DNA from: Streblospio benedicti
Lineage: Eukaryota > Annelida > Polychaeta > Spionida > Spionidae
Direction of reading: 5' to 3'
DNA: 64,000 nucleotides
NCBI GenBank assembly: GCA_019095985.1
Contig: CM032666.1
Coordinates: 5,311,968 to 5,375,967 of the forward strand
Part shown: piece after piece, positions 1-11,744 of the stretch
How the letters are laid out: each line of letters opens with the position of its first letter
How positions within the stretch are numbered: the stretch's first letter is position 1
Made by a program: the position numbers and the translations under genes
The notes under the pieces: model-generated
What the model was told of the DNA's origin: nothing
Database searches by the model: none
The model's input: only the letters and a program-made list of their open reading frames with translations

Positions 1-770
1 CATTACACTAATTTTCAAAATAAATTGTTTCACACATATGTTTGTCAATAGAGACAGTAAAGCTTCCTATATAATCCTTAATAACATTTGATATTTTACA
101 TAGGACTATGTACTATTTTGGTGGCCATATGCATCTTCAAATGAAGATGGCTGAACTTGAAAATAGCTCAAATATGCAGAATTATTGTACATTTTACCCA
201 ATGATCTAGGTTTATACTCCAATTTCAAATTATTATGTGCATCAGAACCCATATTTCCCATATATCATGGATTTTAGTGTTCGGCGGCGGCCATTTTGAA
301 AAAGTGCATTTTGAGCCCTTCAAAGTGAAAATTCAGCTTGCCAACCACCAAAAATGGATTTAGCACATATTTTTACTTCAGAAACACATAGTTGGCAACT
401 TTTAGTCTGAAATGCCTCAGGGAAATATCACATATTCCAGTAAATGGAAAAAAATCTCCCCATCATAGGAAAATCCTTATTAACATTTGATATTTCACAT
501 AGGACTATGTACTATTTTGGTGGCCATATTTTGCTGCACTCTAAGGTATTTTGGGATAAATGATCAATGTTCAATTTTTTTATGTTTATCATACAATTAA
601 GCAATGAACAACAACATAGTTTAAAATGAACCTTTTTTATCATAATAGTTTATGATGCATTTCCTATTATGATACATTTTATGGAAATCAACTAGTAGTA
701 ATATAGTGATGTTCATGTTTAAAGGCCATTAGGCCAATATATCAAAAAGTGTGTAGTTACATATAATGAA
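1..770. repeat. Intergenic or intron-1 sequence with a duplicated 50-bp motif
   Basis: This stretch holds no recognisable gene. About 50 bases at 82-133, containing aggactatgtactattttgg, recur almost exactly at 478-528. A GC-richer patch near 284-330 (cggcggcggccattttgaa) has a weaker echo near 52270. Homology with intron 1 of kinase-like copy 2 starts only at about 770, so the block between the direct repeats is probably an inserted repeat absent from copy 2. Exon 1 of kinase-like copy 1 was looked for here, at the spacing seen in copy 2, and was not found. Confidence 0.4.
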
Positions 771-847
771 CTAACTGAAAATAATGGTGAGAACTACAAT
801 AATTCTGTCAGAAATCATAATGTAAATTGATTGTCACCTTTTTTTAG

Positions 848-3800
848 TATCTTCCTGCTGGCTACCTCAACATCATTTGGCGCTATGTTCTGGCGCACTC
901 GGCCCCTCTAATGAGCGCACCATTGTGCGGGTGAACCGTGGCACACCTGGAGCCACCATTGGCGATCGTGACTACATGTACAGAGTGATGCAGGAGCTGG
1001 GTAGACGGGGAGTCATTCCACCTGTCTATGGCAGGTAGAGAGTTTAAACATTGAAGTGTTATATTACAATTATGTGGTATAGCAGGTAATATAGCCAGAG
1101 CGTCGTTTTCTAATAAAAGGCAAATTAGGCTGGTTCAACTCAATTGTGCTCTGGAAAACAAATTTGAGTAGAATATAAACTCATCTGCTTTATAGTCAAC
1201 ACTATCATAGATGGGTTACAATAGATAATTCATATGGGAGATTTATTTTTTTTCTATTTTATTTTATTTATTTATTTGCCATATGTAGAAAAGATATTAA
1301 TAATATAAAATTCAGGTAATTTACAATAATCATAAAAACAAAAACATTTAAAATCATATATAAGTAGTAATATAAATGGCTGGGGAGGAAAGAAGTGGAT
1401 TACTTATCAAGTTCCTCCCCATGTGTATAATACTTTTATGGCTATAAAATTATGATAGCATTTGCTTCACAAAATGATTAAAACAGTAATAGAAACAACA
1501 AGTCACAGTAGGCCTATGACTTGTGTAAAATACAAACTGAAGAAAGTGACATTTTGATTAATTATGAATTATATTTTCCTATACAATAATCCTTAAATAG
1601 TTTTCTATAAGTGAAATAAGTTTCAGCTATTTTAACATCAGTAGGTAATGTTTTCCATAACATATAACTCTGAAATCCCTTTTGTTTTGTGTATTATAAG
1701 AATGAACATCAGTACCTTTATATAGGTTTGTCCAAGATAGATTTGGCAAATCACCTATTGTTATTTTAAATACAGTAGAACAGATCTTGAATTTATAGAT
1801 ATCTTCTAATTTTAGAATTTTATGCTTCTTGAATAATGGAGATGTATGTTCTCTCCTTCTTATTCCACAGATCATTCTTATTATTTTCTTCTGCAGTACA
1901 ATCACTTTGTTTAAGATATTAGCATTAGCTGTTCCCCAGACTACAATACCATACTGAATATAAGAATATACAAATGAATAATACAATTGAATTAAAGAGT
2001 TTGTGTCCATTACATTCCTAGCTTTTGCTATTAAATAAAAACTTTTACTAATTTTATTACAGACATGATCTATTTGGTATTTCCAAGATATTAATTAAAT
2101 GTATTGTCAACAATGATACCAAGAAATTTAGTTTTAGCTACCTCATTGATAAGAGTTCCATTAATACAAATATCCATAGAGTTGGTAGTATATTTTTTTT
2201 GTTTACTGTGAAATATACAATATAATTTGTTTTCTTTACATTAAGAGAGAGTCTGTTTGCACAAAACCAGATATATAGTTTTTTTAGTTCCTTGTTTACA
2301 ATATTATTGAGATCTTTCAAGTCAGTACCTTTTATAAAAATATTAGTGTCATCAGCAAAGAGCAAGTAAAACATCTTATCTGAGTCATTGTTTAAATCAT
2401 TAATGTACAAAATAAATAAAATTGGTCCAAGAATTGACCCTTGTGGCACACCACATGTTACAGTTTTTGGAGATGACAGATCATTATTAAAAAGTGTATA
2501 TTGCTTTCAATCAGACAGGTAACTTTCAAACCAGTCATTGGCTATGCCTCTAACACCATAGTTGTTCAATTTGTCTAACAAAATACGATGGTTAACGGTA
2601 TCAAAAGCTTTTGCAAGATCTATAAATATACCTAAGCCAAATTCCTTATTCTCAAAACAATTTACAATTTTATCAAACATAGACATTAATGCAATATCAG
2701 TAGAGTATTTTTCACGGAATGCACATTGATATTTGTACAGCAAATTATTTCTTTCAATAAAGTCAATTAATTGATAATACATTAATCTTTCAAATAATTT
2801 TGAGAATGCAGTAAGTAAAGATATAGGCCTATAGTTATTGATAAAACTTGCATTGGGATAGGATCATATTACTTGTACCTAGTGCTGTTCTAGTATACCA
2901 TACACTTTCATTGGGTTTCTTCTGATAGTATGTATAGACCGATTTTATGATAAATCCAACAATTTACACTTACAACTTCAATATGACATCAGAAGGAGGG
3001 GTTGCACAATGTGATTGCAATTGGGGGATATGGGATGTGATTGCAAGATGTACCAGTACGTCTTAAAACAGGTATCATGAACATTGCTGCTGATTATCAT
3101 TCCAGGTTTCAAAATGGCATGATGTATGGCTATACAGAGGGCAGAAATCTCACCCACGAAGATATAAAAGATGACAAAATATTCAGGTAACAGTTTTTAG
3201 AGGTGCCTAATAGGTAACTTTCAGAACTACGTGAGCGGAAGACTTACAAAATCTTTGCATTTTGGGATGAATATGGAAAGAGAGGTGAAATACCTTATAT
3301 GTCATGCATTTAGCTATTTAATTGTTCAACATTCTTATTAAAATACTATGCTTAGAAAAGCATTTTGCATGCAAAGAATGAGTGTGGGGAACATCGCTAC
3401 TCAAATTCTTTCGCTTATTAATACAAGTGACAAATATGTAATTGAGTGACAAGACTAACTAAAACATTGTATTAAATATCATGTAAATCATACAACTGTG
3501 TGAGGCATGTGTTTATATGAAAAGATAATATTTTCCATGATACACTACAATGAGAGCTTGTACATTAAAGCGATTCGGTGTATTTTTAGGTAGTTGATAT
3601 TGGAACAAATTATACTGTTTGGTTTAAGGAGGTTTGTGTCATGGTCAGATTACCGAATTCCTGCAGGCACGTTCCTACAGCACCCACATCAGAGCTAGTC
3701 TCCCCTCGACCAGGCCATGAAGTAACCTTTGTTAAGTAATATATGATATGTATCCATCTAGACAATTCATCAAGAGGTTACACGAGGTCCACTCCATGCA

Positions 3801-6348
3801 GATGCCTGTCAGGGATCCTGATTTTCCGATCAATGAACACAGCATTATAAACATGGTGAAGCGTATGGCCAACAAGATAAGTGATGAGCATGAAAACCCA
3901 GACATAGATGCGATGTAAGTCTGCATAGCCAAAGCATAACTCTGGCATTATTTTCATCCTTTATCAGTAGTCATACTTGTACATTGTAGTTTGCTATTAC
4001 AGATCCAAGTAAATTACTTGGCGTTTTTGATCAAAATACTGTAGTATATTACATATATGATTAATGTTATAATATCAAAACAGTTATTACTTGCAAGAGC
4101 TTGGGTAGTCGATGGAATGGTCAATCCATGTAGGAATTTAATCAGCATAAAATTTATACTATGACTTTTTTCTGTAGAAACTAATCTGTGTTGATGATAT
4201 ATCAGCTTTATATCACACTACCAGCTTCCTTTGTCTGTAGAGAATCTCGTGGTTGCAGGTTCTCCTATGCAAAACAGATCAGATCAAAAGCGATTGAGAA
4301 TGCAGAGTCTGTGACTTCATACATGTACAAAAAGTATCCACTGGTGTTCAGTCAGCAAGATGTAAAACTCGACAACACTATTTACAATGAGAAGAATGGT
4401 AAGTTAATCTCAACAGAATATACTGTACTGGTATTTGTTAAATAGTGGCATGGAATAATTTTCTTTCTATCATCAATATAGGTCAAATCAGTTTCATCGA
4501 CTGGGATATGTGCTGCCATGTTCCTGCGCCAGTCGATCTTGCCATCTTTTTTTCAATTAACTTTGGTAGGTATCTGTTTCTGTATATCATTCTGCAAACA
4601 CTGGATTGGATATCACATAGAAGTCAAGCGATGTCACACTATTTGTGAACTGAGAGGTCCATGTCAGGGTGAATGCACCCTGTCGTCGATGGGGTAGGGG
4701 GCATGACAGCCTCAGCTGGGAGCTGATTCCACTGAGGAATTGTTCTTGGAAAAAATGAATATCTCTAGTCTTCTGTATTGGTTTGGATATGCTGAAATTT
4801 ATATTGATGGTTTGAGCGTGTACAAATGTCAGATGTCAGTAAGATATTGTTGGTGGGTGTGGCTACTAAACCATGAACTGTTTAAACATAATTTTCAGTC
4901 TTAGATCATGCCTTCTATCCTTGAGGGATATCCAGCCCAGGGCTCTCAGCATCTCTGACATGCTGCTTGTCCTTAAGCGGTTGTTTGTTACAAAGTGTGC
5001 AGCACGTCAATGCACTGCCTTTGGTGTCTTTCTCCCATTAAATGTCTTACTCCCATTTTAAATTATACACATGTAACATAAACTTAAAGGTGCTGTGGTC
5101 GTCGTTCATGCCTGCATGACAATTAAAATAGCACAAAATGCAAAGGCGAATGAATTACCATATTGTGTAATCCTATATAAGAAAAATATATTTACAGCAA
5201 CATTCTCCTATGAAATTGGTTTTTAAAGTGTGTACCTGGGTGTATTCTTCAGTGGTTTGTGATGCTATTGAGATAAACAAGGACCTATTTGAATCCATGC
5301 TAGACAGGGCCGTAAGTGCTTACTTAGAAGAGAGAAATGCTGGTGTGCAAGTCTCTGATGAAGTTAAGAATGAGTGGTTCACGGATACTCTTACTTATTG
5401 TAAGGTGAGATGAAAATGTTTTATCAAATACATTGTCCAACAGCTCAATTAAAAGGGGTCACTTCAAAACATTAATAAACATGCAATGAAACAAAACCTT
5501 TTGGAAATTGTTTGCTGGAACTGAATCGATGGAAAACAATCAATTAGCATATATGTTTAAACATGTCTCATATGAACAAGGGTCTATTTGTACACGTACA
5601 CACATTGATATTCATGTAATATGAAAATTGTATTTTTCCTCACTCAAGGGCACTAAAAAGCTTTATATTATTGTTCTTATATTTCTTTTTAGTGCTAGTA
5701 CTTGTCAAAATAAAATAAAACAAATATATCAAAATTTAGTCTAAACTGAGAATTTAATTTCAAACGTTTAAAATTATCTTAAAATTGAAAATAAATTCTC
5801 AGTTTAGCGTAATGTTGCCTTCCAGGTACACATATTGTAATAATATTGTGTTATAAAAATCTGTTAGAATCAAAAAATGAGAAGAAAATAGAACAAATAC
5901 TAACTTTTCACTCCTTTACTTTGAAAGCCTTAAAATGTCGTTAAACCTATTTGAATCAAACTAAAGTCATTTATATTATTTATTATCAGTGTAATTGTTT
6001 TATATATGATCCAATAAGGCAAGGAGATAATGAATACATGCAAGAATTTATTTTTCAGATTTTGTTTCCTTTTCTGGTTTTGAGTTGTGTAGCAGCTATG
6101 TCATTGGATGGCTTGGTGACGATGTTGCCATTTGCAAAAAGGTTTATTTTGAAGAATTCATGTTTATGCAGATAATTTTTGTCTGTCATCATTTCCAATT
6201 GTGAATGTCGATATGTGATGACATCATAAGGTTTATGCTTTGATATGTAAACTTACCAATGTTTTAAAATAAAAGTTTACATTTCAGAGCGATAATTCTT
6301 CATGAAATGTATGATGATATAGAAGAAACATTTGGCAATACAGTCTAG
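848..6348 (+). CDS. Choline/ethanolamine kinase-like gene, copy 1 (exons 2-9 visible; exon 2 out of frame)
   Basis: Exons with AG/GT borders: 848-1034, 3106-3186, 3762-3914, 4241-4398, 4482-4565, 5253-5404, 6059-6141 and 6288-6348 (stop TAG). Seven of the eight are open and match copy 2 in length and phase. The family phosphorylates choline or ethanolamine in the cytosol with ATP (Kennedy pathway). Visible hallmarks are the segment [15 protein letters not shown] (exon 3), a Brenner-type motif [14 protein letters not shown] (exon 5; usual form CHNDxxxxNI) and ISFIDWD followed by PVDLA (exon 6; usual IDFEY...DIGNHF). Catalytic Asp and metal-binding Asn are kept, but His and Asn before the Asp are both Gln. 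Exon 2 is 187 nt against 191 in copy 2, from several small differences with a net loss of 4 nt that breaks the frame; it could be real decay or assembly error. Exon 1 is not seen and may lie before the window. Intron 2 carries a LINE. The family call is fairly sure; substrate and activity are not. Confidence 0.7.
1244..2837 (-). mobile_element. 5'-truncated LINE (CR1/L2/Jockey-like reverse transcriptase), decayed
   Basis: Reading on the minus strand, three open blocks in turn give reverse transcriptase parts: 2507-2782 with DLAKAFDTVNHRILLDKL, 2138-2449 with PQGSILGPILFILYINDL and the catalytic FADD, and 1627-2010 with the C-terminal half (YIQYGIVVWG). The blocks are separated by frame changes and stops, so the copy is dead. 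The 3' end runs into an (AAATA)-type tail at about 1244-1280. The element sits in intron 2 of kinase-like copy 1. The matching intron of copy 2 is uninterrupted at this point (about 15347-15350), giving an empty site. No endonuclease domain is present, as expected of a 5' truncation. The exact clade is not settled. Confidence 0.85.
5741..5807. repeat. Hairpin in intron 7 of kinase-like copy 1
   Basis: Arms at 5741-5763 (starting ctaaactgagaattta) and 5785-5807 are reverse complements with about one mismatch, around a 21-base AT-rich loop. The equivalent intron of copy 2 does not show it. It is likely the remains of a small inverted-repeat element; no function is evident. Confidence 0.6.
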
Positions 6349-8000
6349 CACTTAAAGAAGTTTATATGAGTCTTGATGAAAAATAGAAGGAAATCCTCTG
6401 GTGTGAAGAGTTTGGAAAATTTACTTCAAAATACTCTATATGTTCAACAAAAGATGCATGTGCAATAATATGCCTTGAACTTGAAGGGAGAAAATACATT
6501 GAGAATGTTTGAAATATTGATGAGTACCTGACCATGGTATATGTAAATGTCTGAGTTTATACTCTACTATCCACGAGTACTGCTCATAGTGACTTGAATA
6601 TAAATAGACATATGCCATACTATTGTTAATCAAAGTAATCATATCATATAAAATGTATTTTGTATGGATAAAATTACATTCCATGCATGAGAAATGTTTA
6701 CAATAAATATATACTATTTGTTTATTTATTGCGTGATAAATTTAAGCAGTCATTTAGTTGAGCAGAGACTTGAGTAAAAAATTTAACGATTTTGAGATAT
6801 GTAATGTTATAATATTGATAAAATGCATTAACACTGTTAATAAAGCACTTCGATCTATGGGTTACTGTACATGTATATCATATGAAGTATCATAGATTAT
6901 GATAGAGTAAAATTTAATCAAAACTTACATAGTTTCCCCTCCTAAAAAGAAGAATTACAAATTCTTCAAACCAAGTATAATTGCCGCCTTATTTCTTTAA
7001 ATATTTCCTCCGGGGGCGGTGTTTCTTACTATGTGTCGGATAGTACAGGTATGCCATTTCTATGGGTCACCTTTTCAGACATCACAGTTTGTAATTTTTA
7101 AATCAAATGTATAGATGTTGTTAGTGTAAGTTTCATTTTGTTTGATACTAATATCATTTTTTTTTAAATATTTTGTTGATAAAATGTTAGTAGTATGTAC
7201 CATAAATCTTCTATTAACGGCTGGATGGCTATTGGCATACTTCTACTGTCGAGGGGGTCTTATTATTATTATTAGAAGTGGGCATTCAATGGAGGTAGGC
7301 AGTTAATAACGTAGACAAGACATAGCTTTTCAAAGGATGACTGACTTTTAGGAGCTTTATACACAATGCAGTCTCGTTGGTAATGCATTATGAAATCGAA
7401 ACATACTCACACATTGATCATTAAATACTTTTATTAGAACTAGAGGGGGGCATTTAATAGAGGTAGGCTGCTATTAGAGGTAGGCCATTATTAGAAAATT
7501 TACGGTAGTTTCATTATTTAATAGATGTAAGAAAGGGACACTTTTTCATCGTCAAGGTATATGATACATGGATCACTTTTTTATGGCAAATTGGTATATT
7601 GATGGGTACCGTTTTGACTTTCAAAATGGCACACCCGTACCCATTTTTGAAAAGAGACCCCCCCCTGAGATTATTTCATAGCACACTTGACGAAAAGGGT
7701 GGGCGTACTTGAGGGATTTCATGAAAAACCCTACGAAAATGAAGTATTTTGGTGGGAAACTGGGGGGGGAGGGGGAGGGGGGGGGGGCTGCGACTCCCTG
7801 GATCTGCCTATGACAATAAAGAAAAAGTATGGATAAAAGTTGAAAGACATGCAAAAGTGTGACCCATCTGTTATGGCTGTGCACTCATCATGACGATATT
7901 TAATTTTTGCAATGCTTTTACTTCCACAATAATCCGTACGTTTATACCACGGCTAGATACACTAGATGGACACTAAAGGCAGTGAAAATATAAAGCTGTG
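6349..8000. other. Gene-poor stretch with repeat fragments
   Basis: No convincing gene was found. A poly-G-bearing repeat lies at about 6965-7095 and a related one at 7590-7790. Between them, 7200-7500 has several copies of tattagaagtgggcatt-like and gaggtaggc-like words that look like a worn element. The rest is AT-rich and without visible signal. Confidence 0.4.
6965..7095 (+). repeat. Dispersed repeat with G-run, shared with 46580-46700
   Basis: The segment from the G-rich stretch through cttactatgtgtcggatag, gtatgccatttctatgggtcacctttt to the following catcaca matches the reverse complement of 46580-46700 closely. A third partial relative (ggcacacccgtacccatttttgaaaag) is at about 7627-7660. 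No coding capacity is seen, and the element family is unknown. Confidence 0.55.
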
Positions 8001-8004
8001 AAAC

Positions 8005-9815
8005 CGAAAATGCATTACCCCCCCCATTTTATTTGGCCCGGAATTTGGAAGAATCCGGGCGGATTCAGCATTTTTATTTCCTCCCCGGAGTATGTTGATT
8101 CCGTCCTCCTATGTACCCGGCATTTGATAATCTTTGTTTGTAAACATTACCGAGAAACGGAGCCCAAAGGCTCCATCGCCGGAGTAAAAATATAACGGTC
8201 ACATGCAACCGGAGGCTGTAACGGAGCTTCGCCAAACCGGTTCAACCAGTCTAACTACGGTGCCGTCATGAAATAATACAGCGCCGTCATGAAAATCCTC
8301 TGGCCAGAATGTGCGAGATAGGCCAAATAACATGGCGCCCGGCGTAAAACGACTCCATCATGCTGCTACCATCGTAAAACAGCCTCCGGCCGGTTTATAA
8401 ACCGGCTCCGGCCGGTTTGTGTGCCGGCCGCTATATAACGGCCGGATTGGCGGCAACCAGCAAAAACTTTTGTTTATTTTCATATCAGAATTATTAGATT
8501 TTGCATACATATTTACATAATTTTGTCATTAATTCAACTTCGGTTTCAAGATGTGCAACATATTTAAATTACTTATAAGATACAATCCAAATCACAATAT
8601 TTTTGTTCATAAAATGAACATCATTTACAAAAACATATCACAGGTTTTCACAAATACAGAATGTCAAACACACTTCAGCATTTAGTCCACAACAGTGCGA
8701 AGAACTTTATCAAACAACTTGCTGTTCAACTTGAGAGGCTTGTTCAGTTTCCATTTCTTCATCAGCTGGAACATCATTTTGCTCATCTGGAAGATGTACT
8801 TGCATACATGCTCTTATGCGCTCTTCTTGCCAAGGCACCGCACCTGCGGGGAAGTTGAAGTATGCCACTAAAGTCTGCCACTGTATCTTTACAACCTCCA
8901 CTTCCCTCACACCTTGATGCCTGCCATCCAGAGGTTGAAGATTGGCGTTCTGTCGCCAGGAACCGGGAATAAGGTTGTAATCTTCATCTTCAGCATCTAA
9001 GTGTAGATTATGATACCCACTTGCTAAACACAAACATTTCTGTCAAGCCTAGTCAGTGGGTATATATACAGCTTAAAACCATACAGATGTAGGTAGATCC
9101 TCATCTATCCCCGTCCTGGAGCACGGGAGCTCCAGGAGGCGTGCACAAACTGCCGTCCCGAACATCCGTGACGGTACGGAGACATTTCTGACGGATCAAC
9201 GCCAAATGGATTGAAAACTCTCAGGCCGGCACTGATCATAGCGACGCCGTCCTCATAATTTACTCCGTACGGCGTAAAAACCACCCTGGCCAGATTGTAC
9301 CTCATCAAAAATCATTATAAAATGCAAGTCCGGCCGTACCCGCTGTCCGTAGTCTAATAGTCCGGCCATAGTGTCGAACGATCGTAATGTAAGAAAACCA
9401 GCACAAATTGGACTTTCAATCACTACGGCCGGAGCCCATCCGGAGCGAAAGTACGCCGCCCGTAGAGCAAAAAATGCCGGGCTCGCGTGTATGATCCGGA
9501 AATCAATCCAAAGGTTTTTGCTACGGGCTGGAGCTGGAACGGAGCCAAATGGAGCCAAAATGGAGCCAAAACGGAGCATTTATTCTGGCCCGGAGCCTCA
9601 TCCGGAGGGTATTAACGCCGATCGATATTTCGCTTGGGATTAACGCCGATCGATATTTCGCTTTCCAGCCGCCATACAAAAAATGACTTCCTTTGAGTGA
9701 TTTTTGCAGCCTCCGATTTCAATTCCGGAACCTGAAATTAAAGCCGTAATGGTCCATCGGACTTTGCCATTTTCGGGCCGGATGTTCGGTAATAAAATGG
9801 GGGTGAACCTGGGGG
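8005..9815. mobile_element. GC-rich DNA transposon-like element with inverted ends
   Basis: The left end (attacccccccca then ttttatttggcccggaa, from about 8014) and the right end (gccattttcgggccggatgttcgg then aataaaatgggggtgaacc, to about 9806) are imperfect inverted repeats of one another. The interior is far richer in CpG than the surroundings and full of short ccggagcc, ggccgg and gccgtc words. A 25-bp unit, attaacgccgatcgatatttcgctt, is repeated in tandem at about 9614-9662. A minus-strand ORF inside resembles a Harbinger-type transposase tail, so the element may be a decayed Harbinger. Borders are approximate and no target duplication was identified. Confidence 0.5.
8710..9033 (-). pseudogene. 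Possible PIF/Harbinger transposase C-terminal fragment
   Basis: An open frame of about 107 codons sits inside the GC-rich inverted-end element. It opens with CLASGYHNLHLDAEDEDY, continues with a segment GVREVEVVKIQWQTLVAYFN and PAGAVPWQEERIRACM, and ends in an acidic, Gln/Glu-rich tail. In PIF/Harbinger DDE transposases the C-terminus follows a VLHN(I/L)C stretch with an acidic spacer and a region like R..L..YF, which this resembles. The stretch has no proper ATG at its start and the catalytic DDE part is not seen upstream. The identification rests on memory of the family pattern and is tentative. Confidence 0.3.
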
Positions 9816-9829
9816 GGGGGTTAGGCTCT

Positions 9830-11740
9830 GATAGAGAATGACTGTAGTATCATTAGAAAATGTATAATGCCAAGGAGTTTGAATGCAAACAAATGTAGTC
9901 CAGAATGAATGCAATAGATTTTATCTATTGGGATATAATGATATTCTTTAATGCGTGTAAACTTGTATTAAGTGCCTTGTATCAGTGATAAAACACTCTT
10001 CAAACATTTTCAAACACAAAGCAAGTTGATCAGCAATATAACCACTATTGCTACCAAGAGATGATAACGTATTTAAGTTTATTTCTAGACACTCAGTAAC
10101 ACCACATATTTTCCCGCTATTCTTGAATAATCATTATGTGGACATCTTAAAATTTCCTATATAACTTGTGGTTTAAATGTTCTGGTTGGTTATCTGTAGC
10201 ATAATACATCCTTGCTATTCCACCATTCAAACTCAAGGCTATGAAACCTAGCACTAACAGGCAAGGGCCATGAATGCTTTTGTTTTCGTTATTATTAATA
10301 CTTGTATAAACAAGCAGTGAAACAAAACCTTTGGGGAATCGTTTGCTGGATCTCAATTGATGGAAAACGATAAATTAGAATATATGTTTAATCATGTGTC
10401 AAATGAACAAGCATCAATTTGTAATTGACATCTGCACATACACACATTGATATTCATGTAAAATGTCAATATTCATGTAAAATGAATATGTATTTCTCCT
10501 GACTTAATGTGACGAGAAAACTTTATTTAGGCTTTTACTAAAGCACAAGTCTCTCTTTAACAATGGCACTAATTTTCAAAAATTGGATCTTGTTTGGTAA
10601 ACAATAAACTCATTTTTAGACTTCAAATCATTTGAACAAACTAGACTCATGTTATTTTATAAGCATAAATTTCATAATATTTTCACTTTATGTTACTGCT
10701 AGTTGGTGTTAATAAAGTGTATTACAGTTGAACAACTATTGATAATAAGATATACATTAAAAAATTTGTTGCTCGAAATGCTATTTTATGCACCATTAAG
10801 GGGGTCATAAAGAGCAAATTTCACGATTTTACGTGTGCGCCATACGATTCATAAGTAACATTGCAATCATTTAAAATATACACCAATACACCAATGAATT
10901 GCATATAATTATTTAGAAAACCTTGCCTCAAATTCGTATACCTTACACAGGTTTCAATTTTATAAAACAGCTTCATCTCGGCATTAGAGGACACTCTTTT
11001 GAAGCTATAGGGCTATTTCACATAGCCTCTGTTGGTAGTCAAACTCTGGGCCACTACCACTATGGCACCTATCATCCTTATCCCATTGGTGTTATCTCAT
11101 AATTTTAGAACAATTATTACAATAGAGATACTAAGAAAATAAAGAAAAAATATACACATGTACCGATCAAAGGTTTATAGTCGGAAAACCTTCCCCCCAA
11201 AAATTTTGAAATCTGTCAGATAGATTGTTTTACACTGGTTTCAAATTTATGTAACAGCCATAACTCATAACTTCAGAAGAATTATTACAAAAGAGTGAAT
11301 AAGTAATTGATGAAAATATTTTTAAAAATCGCTATTAAGTTATTCTTATCTTTAAATATATAAAAATGTAGAGATTCTAATCTATCCTTAAAGTGAGAAT
11401 TGGTACAAAACATTCAAGGATTACAGATTTTTTTTCTGAGATGTGACTCTATATGTTCCATGTCACTATATGTTAACTAGTTTGTGTCCATAAAATGTGT
11501 ACGACTAAGAAAATATTGGTGATAAAATGTTCATTTAAAAATGTTATTTATTATTTAGAGTAGATGCAACAAATTAAAGTACATATCACCAATAATTTTG
11601 TGTTACAACGAAACATCTTCACAAAAGTTTTAAAATATATAAATGTTATGTAGGTTGACTTAGAAAAAAAATTGTTGTAATTCCTTAATGTCTTCTTTAC
11701 AAGATCTGGACTTTTCAACTTCTATAATTACAATTATTTA
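9830..11740. repeat. AT-rich gap with partial intron-7 homology
   Basis: No gene is seen. At 10310-10500 the sequence matches intron 7 of both kinase-like copies (5495-5645 and 25480-25640), including ttgatggaaaac and the acacacattgatattcatg words. Just before it, 10230-10290 (ggcaagggccatgaatgctt) recurs at 14185-14215. With the lone exon 8 at 13742 this marks a third, truncated copy of the kinase-like gene. Exon 7 was sought upstream of 10310 and is absent. Confidence 0.5.
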
Positions 11741-11744
11741 CTAC

